Positions 27,576 through 36,611 of a stretch of DNA of 64,000 nt are shown one piece after another. Source of the DNA: Cellulophaga sp. RHA19 (lineage in GTDB: Bacteria; Bacteroidota; Bacteroidia; Flavobacteriales; Flavobacteriaceae); assembly GCF_002813425.1 (NCBI RefSeq), contig NZ_PHUL01000001.1:1995001-2059000 (forward strand), written 5' to 3'. The notes under the pieces were generated by a model. That model was not told the origin of the DNA. It ran no database searches and was given only the letters and a program-made list of their open reading frames with translations. How positions within the stretch are numbered: position 1 is the stretch's first letter; the number at the start of each line of letters is the position of its first letter. A program made the translations under genes and the position numbers.

Positions 27576-28564
27576 AAAAATTAGTATTCCCCCTGTTTTG
27601 TTTTTTCTTTATGCTTACAGTTGCACAAGAAAAGCATATTACTGCCCACAGAACTGTAAAATTAATGGGCAATAGATTTGATTTTACCATAGTAGCAAAA
27701 GAAACAGCTACAGCAAATGCATATATAGATGAATGTATTGCAGAGGTAAAAAGAGTAGAAAAAATTATTTCCTCTTGGGATGCAAATTCCCAAACTACAC
27801 AAGTAAATAAAAATGCAGGTATTGCTCCTGTTAAAGTGGCACCAGAGCTTTTTGGTTTGGTAGAGCGTGCTATGCAAATATCTAAGGTTACAGATGGCGC
27901 TTTTGATATTACATATGCGGCTTTAGACAATGTTTGGAAATTTAATATAAATACGGAGTATTTGCCTACAGACTCTCAGGTTGCAAACTCAATTGCAAAT
28001 GTAGGTTACCAAAATATTATTTTAGATAAAGAAAAGCAAACCATTTTTTTATCAAAAAAAGGAATGAAAATAGGCTTTGGAGCTATAGGTAAAGGCTTTG
28101 CAGCAGATAAAGTAAAAGAGCTAATGATTGGCAAAGGTGTTGTTGGTGGTATAATTAACGCATCTGGAGATTTAACAACTTGGGGAACGCAAGTTAGTGG
28201 TAAAAAATGGTTGGTAGGTATTAGTAATCCGTTAGATGCAGATAAAATATTTTCTTGGTTACCAATTGTAGAGTCATCCGTGGCAACATCTGGTAATTAT
28301 GAAAAATATATCATTTTTAAAGGAGAAAAGTACTCGCATATTATAGATCCTAGAACCGGTTGGCCTTCTAAGGGCGTAAAAAGTGTTTCTATTTTTGCTA
28401 AAAAAGCAGAACTGTGTGACGCACTTGCAACATCAATATTTGTAATGGGAGTAGAAACTGGCTTATCTGTAATAGAGCAACTAAAAGGTGTAGAAGTCAT
28501 AATTGTAGACCAGAACAACCAAATACATAAAAGTAAAGGCATTGCTTTTCAGAATAATTATTAA
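27572..28564 (+). CDS. apbE: FAD:protein FMN transferase
   Basis: 330 residues from GTG, with a signal peptide (FFMLTVAQ). The ApbE family features are SSWDANSQTTQVN, DGAFDITYAAL, IGFGAIGKGFAADKV and HIIDPRTGWPS, the last holding Mg/FAD contacts. It attaches FMN covalently to Ser/Thr of extracytoplasmic proteins. Canonical targets (NqrB/C, RnfG, FMN-binding domains) are not in the window. Confidence 0.92.
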   Translation: MKKLVFPLFCFFFMLTVAQEKHITAHRTVKLMGNRFDFTIVAKETATANAYIDECIAEVKRVEKIISSWDANSQTTQVNKNAGIAPVKVAPELFGLVERAMQISKVTDGAFDITYAALDNVWKFNINTEYLPTDSQVANSIANVGYQNIILDKEKQTIFLSKKGMKIGFGAIGKGFAADKVKELMIGKGVVGGIINASGDLTTWGTQVSGKKWLVGISNPLDADKIFSWLPIVESSVATSGNYEKYIIFKGEKYSHIIDPRTGWPSKGVKSVSIFAKKAELCDALATSIFVMGVETGLSVIEQLKGVEVIIVDQNNQIHKSKGIAFQNNY

Positions 28565-28573
28565 ATTTAAAGT

Positions 28574-28783
28574 ATGAAAAAATTATTCATTCTTTTTTGT
28601 TTAGCACTTTCTGCAACATCTTGCGTTACCGTAAAAGGGTATGATAAGGTATATCTTAATGATGAAGAAATGACCTTGGCGGCAAAAAACATAGAACGTT
28701 ACGAAACTAATTTTCAGGTTTACAGGGAGTCTGCTTCAGGGGCTAATGGCGGTAAAACCGGTGGTGGCTGTGGCTGTAACTAA
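28574..28783 (+). CDS. DUF4266 small lipoprotein
   Basis: 69 residues: lipobox ATSC (Cys17), then VTVKGYDKVYLNDEEMTLA and a C-terminal GGKTGGGCGCN tail. This matches the DUF4266 family, which is found with apbE and DUF3570 genes. The paired cysteines could bind a metal or cofactor. Function is unknown. It lies nine bases after apbE. Confidence 0.85.
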   Translation: MKKLFILFCLALSATSCVTVKGYDKVYLNDEEMTLAAKNIERYETNFQVYRESASGANGGKTGGGCGCN

Positions 28784-28797
28784 TAAAAATTAAAGTA

Positions 28798-30084
28798 ATG
28801 CAAAAGGTTTTTATACTAATGGCTATGTTGTTTTCTGTTGTTTTTTATGCGCAAGAAACAGAAGAAGCTACTTATACTAAGCGCGTTTTAGAAGAGACAG
28901 AAGTAGATTTACTTTTTAGTTATTATGACCAAGACGGTGATAATGCAGCTGTAAGTGGTGGCGAAGGTACACAAGAATTAACAGACGTAACATCTACAAT
29001 TGTTGTAAAAATGCCTCTAAATAATGATGACGTACTTACTGTAGATGTTGGTATATCTGCGTATACGTCTGCTTCCTCTAGTAACGTAAACCCTTTTGAT
29101 GTCGATGTAACAAAAAAAGCAAGTCCTTTTAGCGCATCATCTGGTGCATCTAAAAGTGATAAATTGGTACACATTAAAGCAGGTTATGAGCATAGTTCTA
29201 AAGACCGAAACCAAATTGTAGGCGCAAACTTTTACGCTGCCAAGGAGTATGATTATAGTTCTTTAGGTTTAGGAGTTAGTTATGCATATTTATTCAACGA
29301 GAAAAATACAGAATTATCATTCTCTGGACAAGTATATTTAGATACTTGGAAACCTCAATATCCGACGGAATTAAGAACTGGTTTTTTTGATAATAGAATA
29401 ACAGGCACAGGTACATACAACCCTAATTTTACAGCATTTACAGATAAAAACAGAAATACCTATTCTGTTTCTTTAGGTTTATCTCAAATACTAGGTAAAA
29501 AAGTGCAAGGCTCTTTATTTGCAGATGTTATTGTACAAAGCGGATTATTAAGTACACCTTTTCAAAGGGTGTATTTTGGAGATGTAAATAATTTTTTTAT
29601 AGATGATTTTCAATTAGCTGATGATGTAGAAATTTTACCAGACAATAGAGTTAAAATTCCAATAGGAGGTCGTTTAAATTATTATGTAAATGATGCATTA
29701 ATAGTACGTACTTACTATCGTTTTTATACAGATGATTGGGGAGTAAGCTCTAATACAGCAAGTATAGAGTTGCCTATAAAGTTAAATAATGCCTTTACAT
29801 TATATCCTACATATAGATTTTACAACCAAACGGCCGCAGATTATTTTTATGAAAAAGAAGCAGCTGTATCTACTTTAGATTATTATACATCAGATTATGA
29901 CTTAAGTAAGTTTGTATCTCATCAATACGGTGCCGGATTGCGTTACAAAGATATTTTTGCAAAACAGAAGGTTTTTGGTTTTGGTTTAAAAGCTGTAGAT
30001 GTAAGAGGTACAATGTATAATAGAGACAACGGACTAGACTCTTTTATAGTTAGTTTGGGTGCTACTTTTGTAAATATGAAGTAG
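28798..30084 (+). CDS. DUF3570 outer-membrane barrel
   Basis: 428 residues with a signal peptide (VVFYAQ) and long runs of alternating amphipathic strands to the C-terminus, which ends SLGATFVNMK. The SYYDQDGDNAAVSGGEGTQ start of the mature part is the DUF3570 hallmark. It is probably an outer-membrane channel or electron-transfer partner of the lipoprotein encoded upstream. It is last of the four-gene operon. Confidence 0.85.
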   Translation: MQKVFILMAMLFSVVFYAQETEEATYTKRVLEETEVDLLFSYYDQDGDNAAVSGGEGTQELTDVTSTIVVKMPLNNDDVLTVDVGISAYTSASSSNVNPFDVDVTKKASPFSASSGASKSDKLVHIKAGYEHSSKDRNQIVGANFYAAKEYDYSSLGLGVSYAYLFNEKNTELSFSGQVYLDTWKPQYPTELRTGFFDNRITGTGTYNPNFTAFTDKNRNTYSVSLGLSQILGKKVQGSLFADVIVQSGLLSTPFQRVYFGDVNNFFIDDFQLADDVEILPDNRVKIPIGGRLNYYVNDALIVRTYYRFYTDDWGVSSNTASIELPIKLNNAFTLYPTYRFYNQTAADYFYEKEAAVSTLDYYTSDYDLSKFVSHQYGAGLRYKDIFAKQKVFGFGLKAVDVRGTMYNRDNGLDSFIVSLGATFVNMK

Positions 30085-30174
30085 TAAAAAGCTCTTTTTT
30101 ATTGTCAACACTGTTTTGTTGTTTATAAATCTTTAAAAATATCGTAAATTCGCAGTCCAAGCGAAGCACGGATT

Positions 30175-31251
30175 ATGATTGACAAATTAAATATAGTAAA
30201 ACAACGTTTTGATGAGGTTTCGGATTTAATTATCCAACCAGATATTATATCAGATCAAAAACGCTATGTAGAGCTCAACAGAGAATACAAAGATCTTAAG
30301 AAGTTATGTGACAAAAGAGATATTTATCTTGAGTACACAAACAATATAGAAGAAGCTAACGAAATTATAGCAGACGGAAGTGATGCTGAAATGGTAGAAA
30401 TGGCTAAAATGCAGCTTGAAGAAGCTAAAGCAGGTTTACCTCCGTTAGAAGAAGAAATTAAACTATTGCTTATACCAAAAGACCCAGAAGATTCTAAAAA
30501 TGTTGTGGTAGAGGTAAGAGCAGGTACTGGTGGAGATGAAGCTAGTATTTTTGCAGGAGATTTGTTTAGAATGTACACTAAGTATTGTGAGTCTAAAGGT
30601 TGGAAAACCAATGTTATAGATTTAAGTGATGGTACCAGTGGTGGTTATAAAGAAATTCAGTTTGAAGTTACAGGTGATGAGGTTTACGGTACATTAAAGT
30701 TTGAAGCTGGTGTACACCGTGTACAACGTGTGCCACAAACAGAAACTCAAGGTAGAGTGCATACAAGTGCAGCAACAGTAATGGTACTACCAGAAGCTGA
30801 AGATTTTGATGTGCAAATAGATCCTAAAGATGTACGTATAGATTTCTTTTGTTCTTCTGGACCAGGTGGGCAGTCTGTAAACACAACTTATTCTGCAGTA
30901 CGTTTAACTCACGTGCCAACAGGTTTAGTTGCGCAGTGTCAAGATCAAAAATCACAACACAAAAACAAAGAAAAAGCATTTAGAGTATTACGTTCTAGAT
31001 TGTATGATTTAGAATTGGCTAAAAAGCAAGAAGAGGATGCGGCTAAACGTAACTCACAAGTTAGTAGTGGAGACCGTTCTGCAAAAATTAGAACTTACAA
31101 CTACCCACAAGGTAGAGTTACAGACCACAGAATTGGTTTAACTCTTTACGATTTGCAGAATATTATAAATGGTGATATTCAAAAAATTATAGATGAATTA
31201 AGACTGGTAGAAAATACAGAGAAATTAAAAGAAGCATCTGAAATTTTCTAA
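30175..31251 (+). CDS. prfA: Peptide chain release factor 1
   Basis: 358 residues with the GGQ motif (231-233 in SSGPGGQSV) and the tripeptide anticodon PQT (187-189 in [14 protein letters not shown]). These define RF1, which ends translation at UAA and UAG. Length is normal. It is followed by a structured leader and pyrF. Confidence 0.95.
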   Translation: MIDKLNIVKQRFDEVSDLIIQPDIISDQKRYVELNREYKDLKKLCDKRDIYLEYTNNIEEANEIIADGSDAEMVEMAKMQLEEAKAGLPPLEEEIKLLLIPKDPEDSKNVVVEVRAGTGGDEASIFAGDLFRMYTKYCESKGWKTNVIDLSDGTSGGYKEIQFEVTGDEVYGTLKFEAGVHRVQRVPQTETQGRVHTSAATVMVLPEAEDFDVQIDPKDVRIDFFCSSGPGGQSVNTTYSAVRLTHVPTGLVAQCQDQKSQHKNKEKAFRVLRSRLYDLELAKKQEEDAAKRNSQVSSGDRSAKIRTYNYPQGRVTDHRIGLTLYDLQNIINGDIQKIIDELRLVENTEKLKEASEIF

Positions 31252-31274
31252 TAAAACATAATTCTAATAAAAAG

Positions 31275-31348
31275 AAGAGATTTTGTACGTTGATATATTG
31301 AAGAATGAAGAAGTTCAGATTCAAAAAAAATCAATTACAAAATCTTTT
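31275..31348 (+). promoter_or_regulatory. Terminator-like structured leader before pyrF
   Basis: AAGAGATTTTGTA (31275-31287) can pair with TACAAAATCT plus T (from 31336), leading straight into a T run. The 48-base loop holds its own nested hairpin (TTGAA/TTCAA enclosing TGAA/TTCA with a GAAG loop). It is either the prfA terminator or an attenuator for pyrF. Confidence 0.45.
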
Positions 31349-31378
31349 TTTATACACTAAAGTCAAAAAAAACACAAA

Positions 31379-32200
31379 ATGACAACAGAACAGTTAGTAG
31401 CACAAATACATAAAAAAAAATCTTTTTTGTGCATAGGTTTAGATGTAGACTTAACTAAAATTCCGCAGCATTTATTAAAAGAAGAAGATCCTATTTTTGC
31501 TTTTAACAAAGAAATTATAGATGCTACGCACCATTTATGTGTTGCCTACAAACCAAATACAGCTTTTTATGAAGCATATGGTATAAAAGGTTGGATGGCT
31601 TTAGAAAAAACAATAAAATACCTTAATACCAACTACCCAGAAATTTTTACTATAGCAGATGCTAAACGCGGAGACATAGGAAATACCTCTACAATGTATG
31701 CTAAAGCTTTTTTTGAGGACTTAGGGTTTGACTCGGTAACTATTGCGCCTTATATGGGAAAAGACTCTGTAGAGCCTTTTTTAGCCTTTACAGACAAGCA
31801 TACAATATTATTAGCTTTAACATCTAACGCAGGTGCTTTTGACTACCAAACAAAGCTTGTAGATGGTAAAGAGTTATATAAACAAGTATTAGAGACCTCT
31901 AAAACATATAAAGGGGCTAAAAACTTAATGTATGTTGTTGGGGCAACTAAAGCAGAATATTTATCTGAAATTAGACAAATAATACCTGACAGTTTTTTGT
32001 TAGTACCAGGAGTAGGGGCACAAGGAGGTAACCTTGCTGATGTTTGTACTTATGGGATGAGTTCTAATGTAGGTTTATTAATAAACTCATCTAGAGGTAT
32101 AATTTATGCTGGCGCCGATTTAAATTTTGCCGATAGCGCTGCAAAAAAAGCTCTAGAGTTACAACAGCAAATGAAAGTAGAGTTAGAAAAATTAAACTAA
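31379..32200 (+). CDS. pyrF: Orotidine 5'-phosphate decarboxylase (type 2)
   Basis: 273 residues. The active-site charged network is in [13 protein letters not shown] (D94, K96, D99), and [13 protein letters not shown] and [10 protein letters not shown] are present. Length and order are of the longer PyrF group 2. It makes UMP. Its last nine bases overlap a small convergent gene. Confidence 0.94.
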   Translation: MTTEQLVAQIHKKKSFLCIGLDVDLTKIPQHLLKEEDPIFAFNKEIIDATHHLCVAYKPNTAFYEAYGIKGWMALEKTIKYLNTNYPEIFTIADAKRGDIGNTSTMYAKAFFEDLGFDSVTIAPYMGKDSVEPFLAFTDKHTILLALTSNAGAFDYQTKLVDGKELYKQVLETSKTYKGAKNLMYVVGATKAEYLSEIRQIIPDSFLLVPGVGAQGGNLADVCTYGMSSNVGLLINSSRGIIYAGADLNFADSAAKKALELQQQMKVELEKLN

Positions 32201-32386
32201 TTTCTCTAAAGTTCTCCTTGTTTTAACAGCCTTTACTTGTAAAAACTCTGCCAACTTAGTGTTACTATTTCCTATCTGAGCAGCCATTTCTACAAAAGAA
32301 TTGTATCTGCGTTCTAGAAGAGAAACCATATTTTCTTCGTTAGTTAAAGGAGTAGTTGTGCCTACTTTGCAATATTGATTTTTCAT
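32192..32386 (-). CDS. Small conserved-looking hypothetical protein
   Basis: 64 residues from the ATG at 32386 (an extended TTG/ATG frame reaches 32422). It is mainly helical, with [18 protein letters not shown] and a basic C-terminus [11 protein letters not shown]. No family recognised. It overlaps the pyrF stop tail-to-tail by nine bases, the same overlap seen at aroK. Confidence 0.5.
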   Translation of the reverse strand: MKNQYCKVGTTTPLTNEENMVSLLERRYNSFVEMAAQIGNSNTKLAEFLQVKAVKTRRTLEKLV

Positions 32387-32585
32387 AGCTAATGTTTTGT
32401 TCTTTACAAAGATACGTTTCAATTAGGGGTTTTGGTTCACTGGAAAAGTGGTGTACAGCTAATAAATAGGTTATTTATCTTTTTTTTAACTTTAATTTCT
32501 GAAAATCCTAACATTGTGATACAATCAACATATAAAATTCCTATTTTTACGTGCTTAAAGCATCATCAATCAATACAAAAATATA

Positions 32586-33365
32586 TTGCTTAATTATACA
32601 ACTTATAGACACAAAACTTCTGAGAAATGGGTTACGTTTATTCACGGAGCAGGAGGTAGTTCTTCTATCTGGTTTAAACAAGTAAGAGCATTTAGGAGTG
32701 AGTTTAATATACTACTTATAGACCTTAGAGGTCACGGTGGTTCTAAACACAGTTTTAAAGATGTGTATGATAAAAAGTACACCTTTAATTTTTTAACTGA
32801 AGATATTGTACAGGTACTAGAGTTTGAAAAAGTTGAAAAATCGCACTTCATAGGTATATCATTAGGTACAATTTTAATTAGAAACTTAGCAGAAAACTAT
32901 CCAGAAAAGGTAGAGAGTATGGTATTGGGAGGTGCAATACTAAAATTAAACTTTAGATCGCAAGTATTAATGCGTTTAGGAACCATTTTTAAATCTGTTG
33001 TTCCTTATTTATGGTTGTACAAGTTTTTTGCGTTTGTAATAATGCCTAATAAGAACCATAAAGAGTCTAGATCTCTTTTTGTACGTGAAGCTAAGAAATT
33101 ATACCAAAAAGAATTTATACGTTGGTTTAAGCTTACGGCAGACATAAATCCGTTGTTGCGTTTTTTTAGAACAAAAGATATAAAAATACCTGCGTTATAC
33201 ATTATGGGGCAAGAAGATTATATGTTTTTACCATCAATAAGAAAAGTAGTACAGCAGCATAAGTCATCGGAACTGGTAGTAATTGAAGACTGTGGACACG
33301 TAGTAAATGTAGAGCAACCAGACGTTTTTAATGAAAAAGTTATAAAATATATAGCATCATTTTAA
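32586..33365 (+). CDS. Alpha/beta hydrolase
   Basis: 259 residues from a TTG start (LNYTTYRHKTSEKWVTFIHG). The oxyanion loop is HGAGGSSS, nucleophile S92 lies in GISLGT, the acid is probably the Asp of GQEDYMF and the base His is in CGHVVN. It is a cytosolic esterase/lipase-like hydrolase of unknown substrate, monocistronic, ended by a hairpin at 33387. Confidence 0.82.
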   Translation: MLNYTTYRHKTSEKWVTFIHGAGGSSSIWFKQVRAFRSEFNILLIDLRGHGGSKHSFKDVYDKKYTFNFLTEDIVQVLEFEKVEKSHFIGISLGTILIRNLAENYPEKVESMVLGGAILKLNFRSQVLMRLGTIFKSVVPYLWLYKFFAFVIMPNKNHKESRSLFVREAKKLYQKEFIRWFKLTADINPLLRFFRTKDIKIPALYIMGQEDYMFLPSIRKVVQQHKSSELVVIEDCGHVVNVEQPDVFNEKVIKYIASF

Positions 33366-33386
33366 ATACAAAATGCTATAAAAAAC

Positions 33387-33412
33387 AAAAACCGGTGCTC
33401 CCACCGGTTTTA
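33387..33412. terminator. Bidirectional terminator
   Basis: ACCGGTG and CACCGGT with a 4-base loop, flanked by A and T runs, between convergent genes. Confidence 0.78.
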
Positions 33413-33582
33413 AACTAACTAACTCAAAAAAATACTAACTCAATTTTTTTACAAAAATCGAAAATTTTGTAATATCCACGGTTAACTAAACATTAATAAT
33501 AAGTTAGATAACGCGTTTCATATTTAGATAACGTCCTTATTTTTAGATTATTGTAAAAGAGTAAAAAAAATTAGTAATATTT

Positions 33583-34287
33583 TTAATCTTGTAGGGCAAA
33601 TACTTTTTTAAGAAGATCTGTAGACCTAGAAGACACTTTGTTTCTTATTTCTTTTTCTTCAACAGCAATCATTGTAAATACACCTTCTAAAGCTTGTTGT
33701 GTAACATAGTCTGTTAAATCTGGATTTACAGGTTGTACCAATGGTATGTTGTTGTATTTAGTAATTAATTGTGTCCAGATTTTATCTGCACCAACTTTAG
33801 AAAAAGAGCTTTTAATTACAGGATTAAATTTATTGTATAATGCCGTTTCTGTATTTGTAGTTAAATATTGTGTAGCAGCATTATCAGAACCAACTAATAT
33901 ATTTTTAGCATCTGTAAAGCTCATATTTGTTATCGCGTTTACAAAAATAGGAGTAGCCTCACCAACAGCATCTTCTGCAGCTCTGTTAATAGCTTTTAAA
34001 CCTTCGTCTGCTAAATTACCTAACCCAATTTTACGTAAAGTGTTATCTACTTTTTGTAATTCTTCTGGTAGTAATATTTTTACAAGTTCATTTTTATAGT
34101 AGCCATCTTTAAGAGTAAGCTTGCTAACTTGTTTTTGTACACCTTGGTTAAGTGCTGCGGTTAAGCCATTTGCAATTTCTTGGTTGCTTAATACAGCTCC
34201 GCTTTGTGGTAATTGATTAACTACTTGTTGTAACTCTGCACAACTAACTAAGCTAAAAATAGCAAAAAGTAATAGTAATTTTTTCAT
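33583..34287 (-). CDS. DUF4197 lipoprotein
   Basis: 234 residues with lipobox LVSC. The mature part starts with the DUF4197 pattern LSNQEIANGLTAALNQGVQ and contains KILLPEELQKVDNTLRKIGLG. The family is widespread and of unknown function; it is helical. A TACTTTTG box at 34332-34339 on the minus strand lies 45 bases upstream. Monocistronic. Confidence 0.82.
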   Translation of the reverse strand: MKKLLLLFAIFSLVSCAELQQVVNQLPQSGAVLSNQEIANGLTAALNQGVQKQVSKLTLKDGYYKNELVKILLPEELQKVDNTLRKIGLGNLADEGLKAINRAAEDAVGEATPIFVNAITNMSFTDAKNILVGSDNAATQYLTTNTETALYNKFNPVIKSSFSKVGADKIWTQLITKYNNIPLVQPVNPDLTDYVTQQALEGVFTMIAVEEKEIRNKVSSRSTDLLKKVFALQD

Positions 34288-34331
34288 AATGTAATGGTTT
34301 GTGTTTTTTACTGTCCCATATTAAGGAGGTA

Positions 34332-34339
34332 CAAAAGTA
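34332..34339 (-). promoter_or_regulatory. -7 box of the DUF4197 gene
   Basis: TACTTTTG on the minus strand, a perfect TAnnTTTG box about 45 bases before the start codon. Confidence 0.5.
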
Positions 34340-34373
34340 ATAAAAGCCCTGAGTTTTATGTCTTTTTTTAACC

Positions 34374-34976
34374 TTAATTATAAAGTCTTATAATTTCACC
34401 ATTACGTTTTCCTTTTACGCTCCTAACATAAGCACCAACTAACTTGTTCATAGATATTGGCATATTACCAGGAAAAAAATCTTTGTACTTTTCATAAGCA
34501 TCTTCTACAACATTAGCAGACACGGCATTAACTCTTATTCCGTTCTCTATTTCTAATGCTACAGCCATAACAAAGCTATGTATAGCTCCGTTAACCATAG
34601 CTGCACTGGTTGTTTTAGCTATAGGATCATCTGCTAAAATACCTGTGGTTAAGGTAATAGAGCCATTTTTATTTAAATAGCTTTTACCTATACGTACAAG
34701 GTTTACTTGTCCCATTAGTTTGCTATTAAGTCCAATATGGTAATCCTCTTCGGTTAAGTTATTAAATGTATCCCATTTGGCTTCACCTGCAATAGATATT
34801 ATAGCATCTAGTTTTCCTATTTTAGCAAACATTTCTTTTATAGAGTTGCTATTGGCAATATCAACAGTTATATCACCACTTGTTCTACCTGCAACAAGTA
34901 CCTCTGCTTCATTTTTAAAGTGTGTTGTTACTTTTTTACCAATTGTTCCGTTACCACCAATAATTAGAATTTTCAT
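34374..34976 (-). CDS. Short-chain dehydrogenase, atypical
   Basis: 200 residues from the ATG at 34976 (MKILIIGGNGTIGKKV). The cofactor loop is GGNGTIG, but the catalytic Tyr-x-x-x-Lys is not evident; ILADDPIAKTTSAAMVNGA stands where YxxxK would be. This is the short SDR type often annotated as NAD(P)-dependent. It is last of the ArsR-regulated unit. Confidence 0.78.
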   Translation of the reverse strand: MKILIIGGNGTIGKKVTTHFKNEAEVLVAGRTSGDITVDIANSNSIKEMFAKIGKLDAIISIAGEAKWDTFNNLTEEDYHIGLNSKLMGQVNLVRIGKSYLNKNGSITLTTGILADDPIAKTTSAAMVNGAIHSFVMAVALEIENGIRVNAVSANVVEDAYEKYKDFFPGNMPISMNKLVGAYVRSVKGKRNGEIIRLYN

Positions 34977-34992
34977 ATCAATATATTTATAA

Positions 34993-35256
34993 TTACACAT
35001 TTCTTTTTTGTCTGTGCGTATTGCTTTTTCGTTTTTTGTAAATTGTTAATGTAGCTATTATGCTCCATAATAAATTAGTTACAAATGGCGGAATTGCATT
35101 GTAATAGTAACAGTTTAGAGCAATAAAAAGTCCGCCTATTAAATTAAGATACTTACCGTAGTCTAAATACTTTACATTCTCTATAAGGGTAAGTGCATAA
35201 GCTAAAATAATTAATACAGATCCTGACCAACCTAATATATCTATTGTTAATTTCAT
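34993..35256 (-). CDS. Small membrane protein (CBU_0592-like)
   Basis: 87 residues with three hydrophobic helices and a basic tail (KKRKSNTHRQ). The DILGWSGSVLIILAYALT opening resembles the CBU_0592 family. Function unknown. It lies between the ArsR gene and the SDR; upstream bases contain half-sites like those of the ArsR palindrome. Confidence 0.7.
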   Translation of the reverse strand: MKLTIDILGWSGSVLIILAYALTLIENVKYLDYGKYLNLIGGLFIALNCYYYNAIPPFVTNLLWSIIATLTIYKKRKSNTHRQKRNV

Positions 35257-35306
35257 TTTATATATTGTTATATCTATATATGTCTATATGATAAAGTAAA
35301 AAAATA

Positions 35307-35609
35307 CTAACTAATAAAGTTAGTATACTCTTTAACAGTTTTTTCATTACGCTTAAAATAAGCCCATTTACCGTGCTTGGTAAGTATTAACAACCCACAT
35401 TTTTCCATATTTGTTAAATAGGTAGATATTGTAGATTGAGATAATCCAGATTTTTCTTGAATATAAGTTACACAAACCCCGTCATTAAAATGTTTTAAGG
35501 TTTCGTGAGGTGGAAAATTAGCTTCAGGTTTTTTTAACCACTCCATAATTTGAACTCTGGTTTGGTTAGATAAGCATTTACCTATTTCTGTGGCTAATTT
35601 TACATTCAT
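35307..35609 (-). CDS. ArsR-family regulator
   Basis: 100-residue winged helix protein: LSNQTRVQIMEWL, then GVCVTYIQEKSGLSQSTISTYL with the recognition helix. The two scattered Cys do not form the ELCVCDL metal site, so it is unlikely to be a classical metal sensor. A long palindrome immediately upstream suggests autoregulation. It leads a unit with the membrane protein and SDR. Confidence 0.85.
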   Translation of the reverse strand: MNVKLATEIGKCLSNQTRVQIMEWLKKPEANFPPHETLKHFNDGVCVTYIQEKSGLSQSTISTYLTNMEKCGLLILTKHGKWAYFKRNEKTVKEYTNFIS

Positions 35610-35616
35610 ATTTCAA

Positions 35617-35640
35617 ATATATCTATAATTCTAGATATAT
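35617..35640. promoter_or_regulatory. ArsR operator palindrome
   Basis: ATATATCTA, 6-base spacer, TAGATATAT: nine-base perfect arms, eight bases before the ArsR ATG. A related ATATCTATATATGTC stretch lies at 35270-35290 before the membrane-protein gene. Confidence 0.55.
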
Positions 35641-35670
35641 AAAAATGAGAAGTGTAGTTTAAACAGGATT

Positions 35671-36558
35671 TTAACAAATAGGTTCCCAGTAGTTTGCGTG
35701 TAGTAAAAAGTTTTTAAACGTAATAGTTTTAGGTTTGTCTCCCTTTTCTTTTATATAAAATGCAGCTTTTTCTTTATCCCAACCTAAAATTATATAACTG
35801 TGTTTTATACTTAAATAAGATTGATAAACATTTTTTAACTCTTCAAGTGTAGAAGAAAGTTCTTTGGTGTTAGAAAAACTTTTGTTTGTTATACTAGTTT
35901 TAATAATTTTTAGATCGTGTACATCTATACTGTCTAAAGTACCTAATATTAGGTGGTCTAATGTTTCATCATTTTTAATACTATTTACAATCTCTTTAAT
36001 TGTAGATATAGATTTTGGATTAGCATTGTTTTGATCGTAATTAAATACCCAAGCACTTTTTTTATCTACGTTTAACCCAAAAGGTATAAGTTCTGGTGTA
36101 ACTTTGGTATCTGTACCTTCTCTTGGTATGGTAAAGTTTAAATAAAAAGCAGGACTTTTTAAAAAAGGAATTATTTGAGCAGAAGAAAAACTATTAAAGC
36201 CAAAATTATCTGGTAAAATTGAAGATATTTCTTGATTAGAGCTTACACTTTTTGTCCAGTTACAAGTTTCTTCATTTGTTTGCAGAAATGTGTAGTTTTT
36301 ATTAGAGTCTTTGTAAGCTGCAACTATGGCACTACAGTAGCAACCACAAGTAGGGTAGGTACCGCAAATTTCTAAGTAACCATTTTTAGCATCATCTATA
36401 ATATCTAAATTCTTTTTCTCTTCTTTATTTAGATCCTGAAAATTAGAATAACAACTTTTTACTTTTTGCCAAAGAACTTTATTTAAATCAATTTTTGTTT
36501 GAGAATAAATAGTGTTGGTAAGTAGTATAGCTAAAAGAGTAATAACAATTTTTTTCAT
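35671..36558 (-). CDS. Exported hypothetical protein with Cys cluster
   Basis: 295 residues with a signal peptide (NTIYSQ). Residues near 64-75 contain ICGTYPTCGCYCSA, four cysteines in a short span that could be disulfides or a metal site. The rest is mixed alpha/beta with no family I recognise. Periplasmic by prediction, monocistronic. Confidence 0.65.
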   Translation of the reverse strand: MKKIVITLLAILLTNTIYSQTKIDLNKVLWQKVKSCYSNFQDLNKEEKKNLDIIDDAKNGYLEICGTYPTCGCYCSAIVAAYKDSNKNYTFLQTNEETCNWTKSVSSNQEISSILPDNFGFNSFSSAQIIPFLKSPAFYLNFTIPREGTDTKVTPELIPFGLNVDKKSAWVFNYDQNNANPKSISTIKEIVNSIKNDETLDHLILGTLDSIDVHDLKIIKTSITNKSFSNTKELSSTLEELKNVYQSYLSIKHSYIILGWDKEKAAFYIKEKGDKPKTITFKNFLLHANYWEPIC

Positions 36559-36611
36559 AGAGTCTAAATTAATTACACTTGTATTTTATTTAAAAGTAGA
36601 CAATTTTAGCT

